A stretch of 64,000 nucleotides of DNA, taken from positions 62,001 through 126,000 of the forward strand of contig NZ_JAHLQK010000005.1 of assembly GCF_018919215.1 (NCBI RefSeq), in the 5' to 3' direction. Shown piece after piece: positions 6,919 through 15,324 of this stretch. The translations under genes and the position numbers were made by a program. The DNA comes from Alkaliphilus flagellatus. Lineage in GTDB: Bacteria; Bacillota; Clostridia; Peptostreptococcales; Natronincolaceae. Below the pieces are notes generated by a model. That model searched no databases and was not told where the DNA came from. It saw only the letters and a program-made list of their open reading frames with translations. Numbering within the stretch: the stretch's first letter is position 1; each line of letters begins with the position of its first letter.

Positions 6919-8688
6919 ATGAATATGATAGAAAAGATGATCTCATATTTTCAATTATTAACTAGCAAGCTGGTTACAAGCATAAACCGGTTTCCAGAAA
7001 CAATTTTACTAGCAACATCCACAGTAATTACTCTAATTTACATGAATCATTTAGATTATGGAAATGTAAATGCTCGTGAAGATTTAACTCGTATCGCTAT
7101 GGTTTTAGCTATCGGTATTCCACTATGTTTATGTATTAAGGTATTTTTTGAAAGAAAGCAAAGTCTGAATAAAGGAATAAAATTAGGTATATATTTAAGT
7201 GCAATAGTAGCACTCATTTTATATTACTTATTTATGCTTAAGGACGTGAATAATATATCTATATCTAGATATATCGCCTTTAGTATTTCATTATATTTAA
7301 CTTTTTCTTTTATACCATATTTTTTTAAAAAGGAAAATTATGAGCTTTATGTAATTACACTTTTTAACAGATTTGTTACAACCTATCTATATTCAGTTAT
7401 ATTGTTTTTAGGTTTAGTTGCAATTATATTTACAATTAATATCTTATTTACAGCTAATATTTCAGCTAGAATTTATTTTGATCTTTGGCTAATTGTTGTA
7501 GGAATCTTTGCACCAGCATTTTTCTTGGCTGACATACCAGAGTTTGGACAGAAACTAAATATAAGAGAATATTCTAAGGTTTTAAAGGTACTTTTACTCT
7601 ATATAGTGATGCCATTAATAGTAGCATACTCTGCCATCTTATATGTGTATTTTATAAAAATATTAGTAACGGCTCAATGGCCTCAAGGAATACTTGCAAA
7701 TCTTGTACTGTGGTTTTCCATTATAAGCACTATTGTAATATTTTTTATTTATCCACTTCGTAATACAAACCAATGGGTTAAAACCTTTATATCTTTCTTT
7801 CCAAAATTATTAATACCACTATTAATAATGATGTTTGTTTCTATAGGTATTCGGATAAATGCCTATGGAATAACTGAAAATAGATATTTTGTATTAGTTG
7901 CTGGATTATGGGTAACTGGTTGTATGTTGTATTATATTTTAAATAGAAATCCTAAAAATATCGTTTTTACTATTTCCTTAGCAATAATTTCTGTAATGGT
8001 AGTTACAGGTCCATTGAGTGGTTATTCTGTTTCTAAGTTTAGTCAAAATATGAGGTTTGAAAAAATATTAAAGGCAAATAATATGATTTCAAATGATAAA
8101 ATAATAAAACCATCATCGGCTATAGCTAAAACTGATAGGGAACAAATTAGCTCTATACTTTTATACTTTCAAAACAAGCATGATCTAGAAGACTTAAAAT
8201 ATTTACCAAAGGATTTTGAAATAGGTCAAACTAAAGATGTATTTGGATTTGAACTAGAACAGTATTATTGGGGAGGATCGCAAGACAAATATTTTAATTA
8301 TCGTATTGTTAAAAATGGAGAATTTTTAGATATTAAAGATTATGATTATTTTTGTGATTATACCTACTACGGGGAGATAAATATAAAGAATACAGAAAAA
8401 CCTATTTCAATATCTTATTCTGAACAAAATAGAAAGTTAGAAATATTAGAAAACAATAATGTAATTTACAATGAAAATATTGATGATATCGCAAATAAAA
8501 TCTATAGTAAGATTAATGAAAGTAGTGTTAATAAATTTGATGTTAGTATAGATGAGATGACATATGTTGATAGTAGATCTAATATTGAAGTAATGTATAT
8601 TTTTAACGACATTTCAGGTACTGAAAGCCCAGATGGTAATAAAACAATACACCCACCTATGTTCTATATATTTGTAAAAATAAAGTAA
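6919..8688 (+). CDS. DUF4153 family polytopic membrane protein
   Basis: About 589 residues. The first ~390 residues contain some twelve hydrophobic segments in the DUF4153 arrangement: an N-terminal ATSTVITLIYM segment, the FNRFVTTYLYSVILFLGLVA region, then IVMPLIVAYSAILYVYFIKI and QWPQGILANLVLWFSI blocks. The last ~200 residues are soluble and rich in Tyr/Asn, and probably face the outside. The molecular function is not established; it may have an envelope role. The ORF is open from an ATG at 6862, but GGGGTGAT stands directly before ATG 6919, with another ATG at 6925, so translation starts at one of these two. Confidence 0.75.
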   Translation: MNMIEKMISYFQLLTSKLVTSINRFPETILLATSTVITLIYMNHLDYGNVNAREDLTRIAMVLAIGIPLCLCIKVFFERKQSLNKGIKLGIYLSAIVALILYYLFMLKDVNNISISRYIAFSISLYLTFSFIPYFFKKENYELYVITLFNRFVTTYLYSVILFLGLVAIIFTINILFTANISARIYFDLWLIVVGIFAPAFFLADIPEFGQKLNIREYSKVLKVLLLYIVMPLIVAYSAILYVYFIKILVTAQWPQGILANLVLWFSIISTIVIFFIYPLRNTNQWVKTFISFFPKLLIPLLIMMFVSIGIRINAYGITENRYFVLVAGLWVTGCMLYYILNRNPKNIVFTISLAIISVMVVTGPLSGYSVSKFSQNMRFEKILKANNMISNDKIIKPSSAIAKTDREQISSILLYFQNKHDLEDLKYLPKDFEIGQTKDVFGFELEQYYWGGSQDKYFNYRIVKNGEFLDIKDYDYFCDYTYYGEINIKNTEKPISISYSEQNRKLEILENNNVIYNENIDDIANKIYSKINESSVNKFDVSIDEMTYVDSRSNIEVMYIFNDISGTESPDGNKTIHPPMFYIFVKIK

Positions 8689-8692
8689 ATAA

Positions 8693-8725
8693 TTATAGGT
8701 AAGGGCTACAAACCCTTACCTATAA
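8693..8725. terminator. 13-bp hairpin after the DUF4153 gene
   Basis: A perfect 13-bp stem (8693-8705 with 8713-8725) has a seven-base loop and starts four bases after the stop codon. There is no T run downstream, so it may act as an mRNA 3' end stabiliser rather than a strong terminator. Confidence 0.55.
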
Positions 8726-8740
8726 CCATCTATAAATATA

Positions 8741-8749
8741 TGTTATAAT
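8741..8749 (+). promoter_or_regulatory. extended -10 promoter of the metallo-beta-lactamase-fold gene
   Basis: TGTTATAAT is an extended -10. Its position means transcription starts near 8756, so the in-frame ATG at 8750 would lie outside the message. This supports the downstream start at 8789. Confidence 0.6.
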
Positions 8750-8788
8750 ATGTATGTAATGAAATTTACTGAAGATAGGGGTAGGAAA

Positions 8789-9694
8789 ATGGAGCTCATT
8801 AATATTAAAAGTAATTTAGGGTATATTGAAAATTCATGTAATATAGGTTATATTGTTATTGGCGAAGATGTAATATTAATAGATAGTGGTCTTGAGGATG
8901 CAGTTGCTAAAAAGATACTTAAACTTTTAGATGGTGAAGGTTATAAAGTAAAGGCTGTTATTAATACCCATTCTCATGCAGATCATTGTGGCGGTAACTA
9001 TTATATGCAAAACAAATTAGGGGCATTAATCTATGCTCCAGAATTTGAATCAGCAATTATAGAAAATCCATATTTAGAGCCTATATATCTTTCTGCGGGA
9101 GCTACACCTTTAAAGGAGCTTACGGGTAAGTTTCTTATGGCTAAGCCTTCAAAGGTAAACTATATTATTAATAGAACTGATACAAAGCTAAATATCGATT
9201 CAGTTGTTTTAGATGTTGTGCCATTATTAGGTCATGCTATTAACCATATAGGTATTGGTATAGATAACGTATTGTTCTGTGGAGATTCTATTCTTAATGA
9301 AATGCTGCTAACAAAGCATAAGATTCCATTTAATGTAAACATAGAGGAACAAATTAAAACATTAAATTTTTTGCGAGAAAGCAAGTACCAAGTTTATATT
9401 CCTTCCCATTGCTCTCCAATGAATAAGGAAGAACTTATTAAGGCAGTGGACGAAAATTTAAGAACATTAGAAGATATAAATAATATTATAGTAGAAAATT
9501 TGAAAACTTATAAATCATTAGAGGAGATTGAATACCATCTTTTTAAACATTATGAAATAGCAATCACAAACCTTACTCAATATTCTCTATTAAAAACAGC
9601 AATAGTAGCTCATGTTAACTATTTATTTAATCAAAAGCGTGTAATTAAAACAGTAGAAAATAACAAAATTTGTTGGATGAATGCGACTCTATAG
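8789..9694 (+). CDS. metallo-beta-lactamase-fold hydrolase
   Basis: A 301-residue member of the metallo-beta-lactamase superfamily. The metal-binding motif is THSHADHCGG (His61, His63, Asp65, His66). Later ligands are probably the His in LLGHAINH, the Asp in FCGDSI and the His in PSHCSP. It ends in a helical C-terminal region (about 220-300) typical of the glyoxalase II/RNase Z-like members with a small extra domain. The substrate cannot be assigned; thioesters or small-molecule esters are common in the family. It is a single gene with its own promoter. TAGGAAA precedes the chosen ATG. Confidence 0.8.
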   Translation: MELINIKSNLGYIENSCNIGYIVIGEDVILIDSGLEDAVAKKILKLLDGEGYKVKAVINTHSHADHCGGNYYMQNKLGALIYAPEFESAIIENPYLEPIYLSAGATPLKELTGKFLMAKPSKVNYIINRTDTKLNIDSVVLDVVPLLGHAINHIGIGIDNVLFCGDSILNEMLLTKHKIPFNVNIEEQIKTLNFLRESKYQVYIPSHCSPMNKEELIKAVDENLRTLEDINNIIVENLKTYKSLEEIEYHLFKHYEIAITNLTQYSLLKTAIVAHVNYLFNQKRVIKTVENNKICWMNATL

Positions 9695-9772
9695 TAAAAT
9701 GCAATATTAATAAGTCGCATCCCGAATATTATAAAAATGAATCTTAGCTATAGTTAGGGAGTGAGACAAAAT

Positions 9773-10153
9773 ATGATAGATAGTTTAATATCAATATCTA
9801 TTACTATGTTTGTTTTAGCATTTAGTGGTTATGTACTTATGATTTTAAAAGAGAAAGTATACTTAAACAACAATATTGTTTTTCTTGACCATAAAAACTT
9901 AAATCAGGAAGATCTGGAAAATTTAGACATTAAGCATTTTATGTTAGGATCTACAGAAATTATGGTGGGAGATGAAGTTAAAATAATGCTTGAAAACGAT
10001 AATAAGTTTGTTGGAACTGTACTTGGTGCTAATAAATCCAATAACACAATTGCTATTATTACTAAAGGAAGGGATATCAAGGAACTGAGTATTAAATCTA
10101 TTAGAAAATTAAAAGTTATAAGCCGTTATGGGAAATTTTTTACTAAATTTTAG
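9773..10153 (+). CDS. small protein with one membrane anchor and a beta-rich domain
   Basis: About 126 residues. An N-terminal hydrophobic helix (ISISITMFVLAFSGYVLMIL, residues about 5-25) is followed by a soluble part whose end (VGDEVKIMLENDNKFVGTVL, then IKSIRKLKVISRYGKFF) looks like a small beta barrel of SH3 or Sm/Lsm type. That fold is an inference; I do not recognise a named family. The open frame begins with a GTG at 9761, but AGGGAG lies correctly spaced before ATG 9773. It is a single gene followed by a terminator. Confidence 0.6.
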   Translation: MIDSLISISITMFVLAFSGYVLMILKEKVYLNNNIVFLDHKNLNQEDLENLDIKHFMLGSTEIMVGDEVKIMLENDNKFVGTVLGANKSNNTIAIITKGRDIKELSIKSIRKLKVISRYGKFFTKF

Positions 10154-10218
10154 AAATTTTAACAAAAGTAAATAATTTTAAAATAAAGAGATATAACTCT
10201 TTAGTAGATAATATTTTT

Positions 10219-10246
10219 CCCTTCATTATGAAGGGTTTTTTGTTTT
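10219..10246 (+). terminator. intrinsic terminator
   Basis: CCCTTCA pairs with TGAAGGG around a three-base loop, followed by TTTTTTGTTTTG. It separates the small membrane protein gene from the division cluster. Confidence 0.75.
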
Positions 10247-10340
10247 GATGCTTAAGAATTATAAAATATATATTGATATTTGAAGGATTTTTTATGGAAA
10301 TGAAGAATTATATTATTTAATATTGATGGTAGGTGATTTT

Positions 10341-11639
10341 TTGAGTCAGGCTAAAGAAAAGAAGAGAATTAAAAAAAGAAGAGCTAGGAAAAAAGGTCCA
10401 TATATAATTGTTCTTATAATTGTTCTATACTTCATTTCCAGAATGCCACCTCTACTTTTAGCATCATCACAAAGTACATATCCAGCTGAATATGGAAAGA
10501 TTGAAAAAAATATAGAAGCTATAGGCTATGTTGCAAGAGAAGAAAAAATATTTACAAGTGTTGGAAAAGGTGATGTAAAGTACTTTGTTTCAGAAGGAGA
10601 AAAGGTCGCAAAGGGAGAAAAGCTAGCTGAAGTATATTTAGATCGCTTGGATGATAAATCTAGAAAAGACTTAGAATCTATTAACTCTAGATTGCAAAAT
10701 ATTAAAGAAAAACAAGACGATAAAAATATTTTTCAAGGCGATATTCAAAAACTTGAACAGCAAATATCGACTTTATTAAAATCTATTCAACAAGATTTAA
10801 ATGATGAAAGATACGATAGAATAACTTCTATGAAGGAAGAGCTTGAGGATTTACTAAATAAAAAAAGTATTATTGTTGGTGAAAAGAGCTTTTCAGGAAA
10901 AAATATAAGTCAATTGGAGCAGCAAAAGGTTCAACTAGAAGATAAGGTAAATTCTTCGATTCAGGTAATTTATAGTGATTCCCCAGGTTTTGTTGCCATG
11001 GGTAGCGATGGATTTGAGGAATTATTAAACTATAAAACACTACATGAAATTAATAGCGATCAGTTAAAAATGTTAAAGAATGCCAAGTTAAATCTTCCTT
11101 CAAAAGACCTTGAGGAAAATGCTCCGGTTATTAGAATTGTAGAAAATTATAAATGGAGCATTATTGTAGAACTTGATGCTAAGCAGGCTGATACAATAGA
11201 AAAAGGCAAGGTTGTTAGAATAAGGCCTACAGATAAAAATAAAGAGCTTAGAGCTACTGTTCGTAATATTATTGAAGAAGAGAATAAAAAAATAGTAATA
11301 TTTGATTTAAATGAATTTATAGATGATTTTTATAATATACGAACATTAACAGTAGAGATTATACAAAGCCGATATGAAGGAGTAATGGTTGCTAATTCAT
11401 CTATAGTAGAAAAAGATGGAATAAAAGGAGTATATACTGTAGATGTTAATGGTATAGCTAAGTTTAAGCCAATAAAGATTAAAACTTCAAATCAAGAATA
11501 TTCTATACTTCATCATGGCTATTTTGAAGCTAAGTCTAAAGACAATCCTGAAAAGACTGAGAGGGTAAATACAATTAATCTTTATGATGAAATAGTAATG
11601 AATGGTAATAAAGCTAATGAAGGACAAAGAGTAAGATAA
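10341..11639 (+). CDS. HlyD-like membrane-fusion (adaptor) protein
   Basis: A 432-residue protein: a very basic N-terminus (KEKKRIKKRRARKKG), one membrane segment (residues about 25-45), then a biotinyl-lipoyl-like strand region (YVSEG-type block VSEGEKVAKGEKLAEVYLDR). A coiled coil covers about residues 105-200 and a beta-rich C-terminal part includes IVELDAKQADTIEKGKVV. This is the plan of HlyD/MFP proteins, but no ABC transporter or outer partner is adjacent. It heads the ylmE-sepF-ylmG-ylmH-divIVA run in the same direction, 15 bp before ylmE, which suggests an envelope or division role. AGGTGAT before TTG 10341 is the only good ribosome binding site; an ATG at 10326 lacks one. Confidence 0.7.
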   Translation: MSQAKEKKRIKKRRARKKGPYIIVLIIVLYFISRMPPLLLASSQSTYPAEYGKIEKNIEAIGYVAREEKIFTSVGKGDVKYFVSEGEKVAKGEKLAEVYLDRLDDKSRKDLESINSRLQNIKEKQDDKNIFQGDIQKLEQQISTLLKSIQQDLNDERYDRITSMKEELEDLLNKKSIIVGEKSFSGKNISQLEQQKVQLEDKVNSSIQVIYSDSPGFVAMGSDGFEELLNYKTLHEINSDQLKMLKNAKLNLPSKDLEENAPVIRIVENYKWSIIVELDAKQADTIEKGKVVRIRPTDKNKELRATVRNIIEEENKKIVIFDLNEFIDDFYNIRTLTVEIIQSRYEGVMVANSSIVEKDGIKGVYTVDVNGIAKFKPIKIKTSNQEYSILHHGYFEAKSKDNPEKTERVNTINLYDEIVMNGNKANEGQRVR

Positions 11640-11654
11640 CTAGGAGGGGTTGGA

Positions 11655-12350
11655 TTGACATTAGAAAAAAATATTGAAGATGTCTTAGATAGGGTAGAAA
11701 GGGCAGCAATTGCTTCCAATCGAAATCCTGAGGAGGTTAAATTAATAGCTGTAACTAAAACCGTAGATATAGATATTATGAAAAGGGCTATAGAATATGG
11801 TATTGTACATGTAGGAGAAAACAAAGTACAGGAGTTAGTAAGAAAGTATGAAGCAATTGGTCCTGTGGTAAAGTGGCATCTAATTGGACATCTTCAGCGT
11901 AACAAAGTTAAATATATTATTGATAAGGTAGACCTTATCCATTCCTTAGACTCTTACAGATTGGCTGAGGAAATTGATAAAAGGGCTAAGGAGATAAACC
12001 GTGTTGTTGAATGTTTGCTGCAAGTAAATGTATCAGGTGAAGAAAGCAAATATGGTATAAGTGTTAAAGGTGCAAAGGAACTTTTGAAGGAAATTGTTAT
12101 TCTTAATAATGTAAAGATTGTTGGATTAATGACAATGGCCCCCCATGTAGAGAATCAGGAGGAAACTAGACAATATTTTAGCGCATTGAAGACTTTATCG
12201 GAAGAAATCTCTGAAATAGGTTTAGAAAATGTTGAAATGAAATATTTATCCATGGGAATGTCTAATGACTTTGAAATTGCTATAGAGGAGGGGGCAAGTC
12301 TTATACGAGTTGGAAGTTCTATATTTGGCGAAAGAGATTACTCTAAGTAG
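11655..12350 (+). CDS. ylmE: YggS/YlmE family PLP homeostasis protein
   Basis: A 231-residue alanine-racemase-like TIM barrel that binds pyridoxal phosphate. LIAVTKTVDI carries the PLP lysine (K35). HLIGHLQRNKVKYI and LMTMAPHVEN are family blocks, and the phosphate site is near MSNDFEIAIEEGASLIRVG. YggS proteins control free PLP and amino-acid balance and have no known catalytic turnover. The TTG start follows AGGAGGGG. The gene lies in the conserved ylm order directly before sepF. Confidence 0.93.
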   Translation: MTLEKNIEDVLDRVERAAIASNRNPEEVKLIAVTKTVDIDIMKRAIEYGIVHVGENKVQELVRKYEAIGPVVKWHLIGHLQRNKVKYIIDKVDLIHSLDSYRLAEEIDKRAKEINRVVECLLQVNVSGEESKYGISVKGAKELLKEIVILNNVKIVGLMTMAPHVENQEETRQYFSALKTLSEEISEIGLENVEMKYLSMGMSNDFEIAIEEGASLIRVGSSIFGERDYSK

Positions 12351-12382
12351 GCAAAGGATAAAATTAATAAGGAGGGACAATT

Positions 12383-12820
12383 ATGTCAGCAAAGATAATT
12401 GATAAAGTTAAGGTATTTATGGGGTTTGATGTTTTTGAGGAAGAAGAAATAGAAGATGAAATAATAGAAGAGGAAGAAGAATTAATTCCGGTTGTAAATA
12501 ATAAGAGAAACAAAGTTGTTAATATACATACTACTACTCAAATGAAGGTTGTACTTTATGAACCAACTAATTTTGAAGAAGCGCCAAGTATTGTTGATAA
12601 TTTGAAAAATAGAAAACCAGTAATTATTAATTTAGAAAATATTGAACCTGATTTGGCCAAAAAGTTTTTTGACTTTTTAAATGGAGCTCTATATGCACTA
12701 GATGGAAGTATTCAGAAGGTTTCTTCAGGAATTTTTCTACTAGCACCAAATAATGTAGATATTTCTGGCAATATTAAAGAAGAGTTAAAAAATAAAGGTG
12801 TATTTCCTTGGCAAAAATAA
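12383..12820 (+). CDS. sepF: cell division protein SepF
   Basis: 145 residues. The N-terminal ~20 residues are amphipathic (SAKIIDKVKVFMGF, the membrane-binding helix) followed by an acidic Glu-rich linker (about 20-40). The C-terminal SepF domain (about 58-140) includes VVLYEPTNFEEAPSIVDNLK and LNGALYALDGSIQKVSSGIF. SepF polymerises into rings and ties FtsZ filaments to the membrane. It is flanked by ylmE and ylmG as in other Firmicutes. AGGAGGGAC supports the start. Confidence 0.95.
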   Translation: MSAKIIDKVKVFMGFDVFEEEEIEDEIIEEEEELIPVVNNKRNKVVNIHTTTQMKVVLYEPTNFEEAPSIVDNLKNRKPVIINLENIEPDLAKKFFDFLNGALYALDGSIQKVSSGIFLLAPNNVDISGNIKEELKNKGVFPWQK

Positions 12821-12882
12821 ATAACCGAATTAGATAGAATTTAGAACTATTATATATTAGAAAAAGAGGAGGGTGATAGATT

Positions 12883-13155
12883 TTGTTTGAACCACAAGTG
12901 ATAGCAATGGCTTTATACTATTTAGTTAGACTTATCAATATTTTAATTTTAATTAGAATTATTTTACCATGGATAAGTCCCAACCCATCAAACCCTATTG
13001 TGCAATTTATATATGGTGTAACGGAGCCGATTTTAGCACCAGCTCGTAGTATCATTAATGGTGTATTTGGATATACTGGATTTTTAGATTTTTCTCCTCT
13101 ATTAGCAATGTTGATAATTCAAGGAGTATACATTCTAATTTTAAGAATGTTATAA
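12883..13155 (+). CDS. ylmG: YggT/YlmG family membrane protein
   Basis: 90 residues with two hydrophobic helices (about 8-28 and 65-88) separated by the family signature RIILPWISPNPSNPIVQFIY and the following TEPILAPAR. YggT proteins are small integral membrane proteins linked to division and osmotic shock tolerance; the mechanism is unclear. The TTG start follows AGAGGAGGGTGATAGA. It lies between sepF and ylmH. Confidence 0.93.
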   Translation: MFEPQVIAMALYYLVRLINILILIRIILPWISPNPSNPIVQFIYGVTEPILAPARSIINGVFGYTGFLDFSPLLAMLIIQGVYILILRML

Positions 13156-13173
13156 TTGTAAGAGGTGGATTTG

Positions 13174-13962
13174 GTGTTAGATAAGGAAAAACTATTAGAG
13201 CATGTTCAAGAACAAACATTAAAAGATGTAATGCTTAAGATACTAGATAAAGCTGATGGTGTACTTAAAAGGCATGACGTTAAATCTACAGATTTCCTAA
13301 CTCCCTATGAAACAAAGGCAGCATGTGACTTACTAAATGGTATTCAAGATATAAAATATATAGTAACAGGCGGATATGAGGAAGCTGAAAGAAAGGCAAT
13401 GGTTCTTTTTCCTGATTATTTAGATGAGTATACGGTAGATGCTCCTATAGTTGCATTTGAGATTAAGAGCACATCTCAATTTGAACATTTAGATCATAGG
13501 GATTATTTAGGTGCAATTTTAGGTATGGGACTAAAACGTGAAAAAATTGGAGATATTATAGTACATAACAATACATGTCAAGTAGTAGTAAATAGTAGCC
13601 TTAAGGATTATATTTTATATAATTTAAGCAAGGTTGGTAATGCTTCTGTAAAAGTAAAAGAGTTAAAATTAGATGAAATCACTCCATCTCAAATAGAGTA
13701 TAAACAAATTAATGGAAATGTAGCTTCTCTCAGATTAGATGCAGTATTAAGTCTAGCTTTTAAAGTTTCGAGGACAGAAGCTCAAAGCTTAATATCTAAG
13801 GAGAGGGTCAGCGTTAATTGGATGCAAGTTACAAAGTCTTCCTATGAAGTTATGGAGAAGGATATTATATCTCTTAAAGGAAAGGGTAGAGTAATAATAG
13901 CTTCAATAGAAGGAAAAACTAAATCTGAAAGAATTTTAATTAAATTACATAAACCTATTTAA
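13174..13962 (+). CDS. ylmH: YlmH, S4-domain RNA-binding protein
   Basis: About 262 residues. The N-terminal ~170 residues form the YlmH-type domain (FLTPYETKAACDLLNG, then FPDYLDEYTVDAPIVAFEIK and LGAILGMGLKREKIGDI). The last ~75 residues are an S4 RNA-binding fold (LRLDAVLSLAFKVSRTEAQS). In Bacillus, YlmH binds stalled large ribosomal subunits and takes part in the RqcH rescue pathway; an rqcH gene lies at 20005-21789 in this window. Several in-frame starts exist; AGAGGTGG is best spaced for GTG 13174, while GTG 13165 overlaps it. Confidence 0.9.
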   Translation: MLDKEKLLEHVQEQTLKDVMLKILDKADGVLKRHDVKSTDFLTPYETKAACDLLNGIQDIKYIVTGGYEEAERKAMVLFPDYLDEYTVDAPIVAFEIKSTSQFEHLDHRDYLGAILGMGLKREKIGDIIVHNNTCQVVVNSSLKDYILYNLSKVGNASVKVKELKLDEITPSQIEYKQINGNVASLRLDAVLSLAFKVSRTEAQSLISKERVSVNWMQVTKSSYEVMEKDIISLKGKGRVIIASIEGKTKSERILIKLHKPI

Positions 13963-13987
13963 ATAGATAATGGGGGTGCACACTAAT

Positions 13988-14467
13988 ATGATAACGCCTT
14001 TAGAAATACAAAATAAAGAATTTAAAAGAGGAATTAGAGGCTATAAAGAAGACGAAGTTGACGAGTTTTTAGATCAAATTATGATTGATTACGAAAAGCT
14101 TTATAAGGAAAATATAGAGCTAAAGGATAAGCTAGAAGCTGCTCATCATCAAATGGATCAATATAAAGGAATAGAAGAAACGTTAAAAAATACATTGATA
14201 GTAGCTCAAAATGCAGCAGAGGATGTTAGAGCTAGTGCTCATAAAAAATCAGAGCTTATTATCCAAGAAGCTGAGTCAAAAGCTGGAGATATTATAGCCA
14301 AGGCTCATAGAGAAGTAGAAGACATTAGAAATGAATTTGAAAGCACAAAAAAGCAAATGCAAATTTTTAAAACAAGGTTTAGAACATTATTGCAATCTCA
14401 ATTAGATTCTCTTATTGAATCTTCTGATGAGTTAGTCGAAGAAAATCAAGATAGTCAAACAGCTTGA
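13988..14467 (+). CDS. divIVA: DivIVA family protein
   Basis: 159 residues. The N-terminal lipid-binding domain starts ITPLEIQNKEFKRGIRGYKE with DEVDEFLDQI. Coiled coil follows from about residue 25 to 150, broken once in the middle, and the end is acidic. DivIVA gathers at curved membrane at poles and septa and recruits partners. An in-frame ATG 18 bases earlier overlaps the GGGGGTG ribosome binding site, so the start is placed at 13988. It is the last gene of the ylm cluster and is followed by a terminator. Confidence 0.95.
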   Translation: MITPLEIQNKEFKRGIRGYKEDEVDEFLDQIMIDYEKLYKENIELKDKLEAAHHQMDQYKGIEETLKNTLIVAQNAAEDVRASAHKKSELIIQEAESKAGDIIAKAHREVEDIRNEFESTKKQMQIFKTRFRTLLQSQLDSLIESSDELVEENQDSQTA

Positions 14468-14513
14468 CTATTAGTTTGATGATATATATAATACAACTGA
14501 AAATGCATTAGAT

Positions 14514-14539
14514 AAAAGCCGCATAGAGATGCGGCTTTT
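14514..14539 (+). terminator. terminator of the ylm-divIVA cluster
   Basis: A perfect 11-bp stem (14514-14524 with 14529-14539) has an AGAG tetraloop and ends in four T. Confidence 0.8.
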
Positions 14540-14612
14540 GTGTGGTGAAGGATTTAAGAGATAGGAAATATAATAAATAATTTGGATATCATATAGTTAA
14601 GGAGGTTTTTTT

Positions 14613-15311
14613 ATGGGTAGAATAGGTATTATAGGTGCAATGGATGAAGAAGTGGATGTTTTAAAGAGTGAAATGGAAGTAAAAGAAGTAAGATCAATAG
14701 CCAATATGGATTTTTACATAGGAAATCTTGAGAAAAAAGAAATAGTTCTTGTTAGATGTGGTATAGGTAAGGTGAATGCGGCTATATGTACACAAATTTT
14801 AATTAGTGAGCTAGATGCAAATGTAATTATAAACACTGGAGTAGCTGGTGCTATAAGTAATGATTTAGATGTATTAGATATAGTTGTTTCTACAGACGTA
14901 CAGCAACATGACTTTGATGTAACTGGGTTTGGACATAAATTAGGCGAAATTCCTAGAATGGAAAAGTCTATTTTCCCTGCAGATGAAAACTTGATAAATA
15001 AGGCTTTGATTGCTTCTAAGCAAGTACTAAAGGCAAATAAGGTAGTGAATGGTAGAATTGTTTCAGGTGATATATTTGTTAGTGATTCTAAATTAAAAGA
15101 AAATCTATTAGAAAACTTTGGTGCCCACTGTACAGAAATGGAAGGTGCGGCAATAGGCCATACATGCTATGTTAATAATATGCCTTTTGTTATTATTAGG
15201 GCTATGTCGGATAAGGCAGATGGATCGGCTCATAGTAATTTTAATGAATTTGTAGAGCAGGCAGCAGATCACTCGAAGGATATTGTAAAAATAATGTTAA
15301 AACATATGTAA
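14613..15311 (+). CDS. mtnN: 5'-methylthioadenosine/S-adenosylhomocysteine nucleosidase
   Basis: 232 residues. It cleaves adenine from methylthioadenosine and S-adenosylhomocysteine, recycling by-products of polyamine synthesis and methylation. IGAMDEEVDVL carries the catalytic Glu12; CTEMEGAAIGH is the substrate-binding block; RAMSDKADG has the proton-donor Asp. Length is normal. AAGGAGG precedes the ATG. It is followed 13 bp later by the DAHP synthase gene, so the two are probably co-transcribed. Confidence 0.95.
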   Translation: MGRIGIIGAMDEEVDVLKSEMEVKEVRSIANMDFYIGNLEKKEIVLVRCGIGKVNAAICTQILISELDANVIINTGVAGAISNDLDVLDIVVSTDVQQHDFDVTGFGHKLGEIPRMEKSIFPADENLINKALIASKQVLKANKVVNGRIVSGDIFVSDSKLKENLLENFGAHCTEMEGAAIGHTCYVNNMPFVIIRAMSDKADGSAHSNFNEFVEQAADHSKDIVKIMLKHM

Positions 15312-15324
15312 GAAGGAATAAAAT

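Noticed and set aside
8750-8788. Earlier ATG for the metallo-beta-lactamase-fold gene
   Set aside because: It sits at the edge of the extended -10 promoter, so it would not be in the transcript.
14541-14612. Promoter upstream of mtnN
   Set aside because: A TATAAT at 14569-14574 is present, but there is no acceptable -35 or TG extension in this AT-rich stretch, so it is not listed as a feature.
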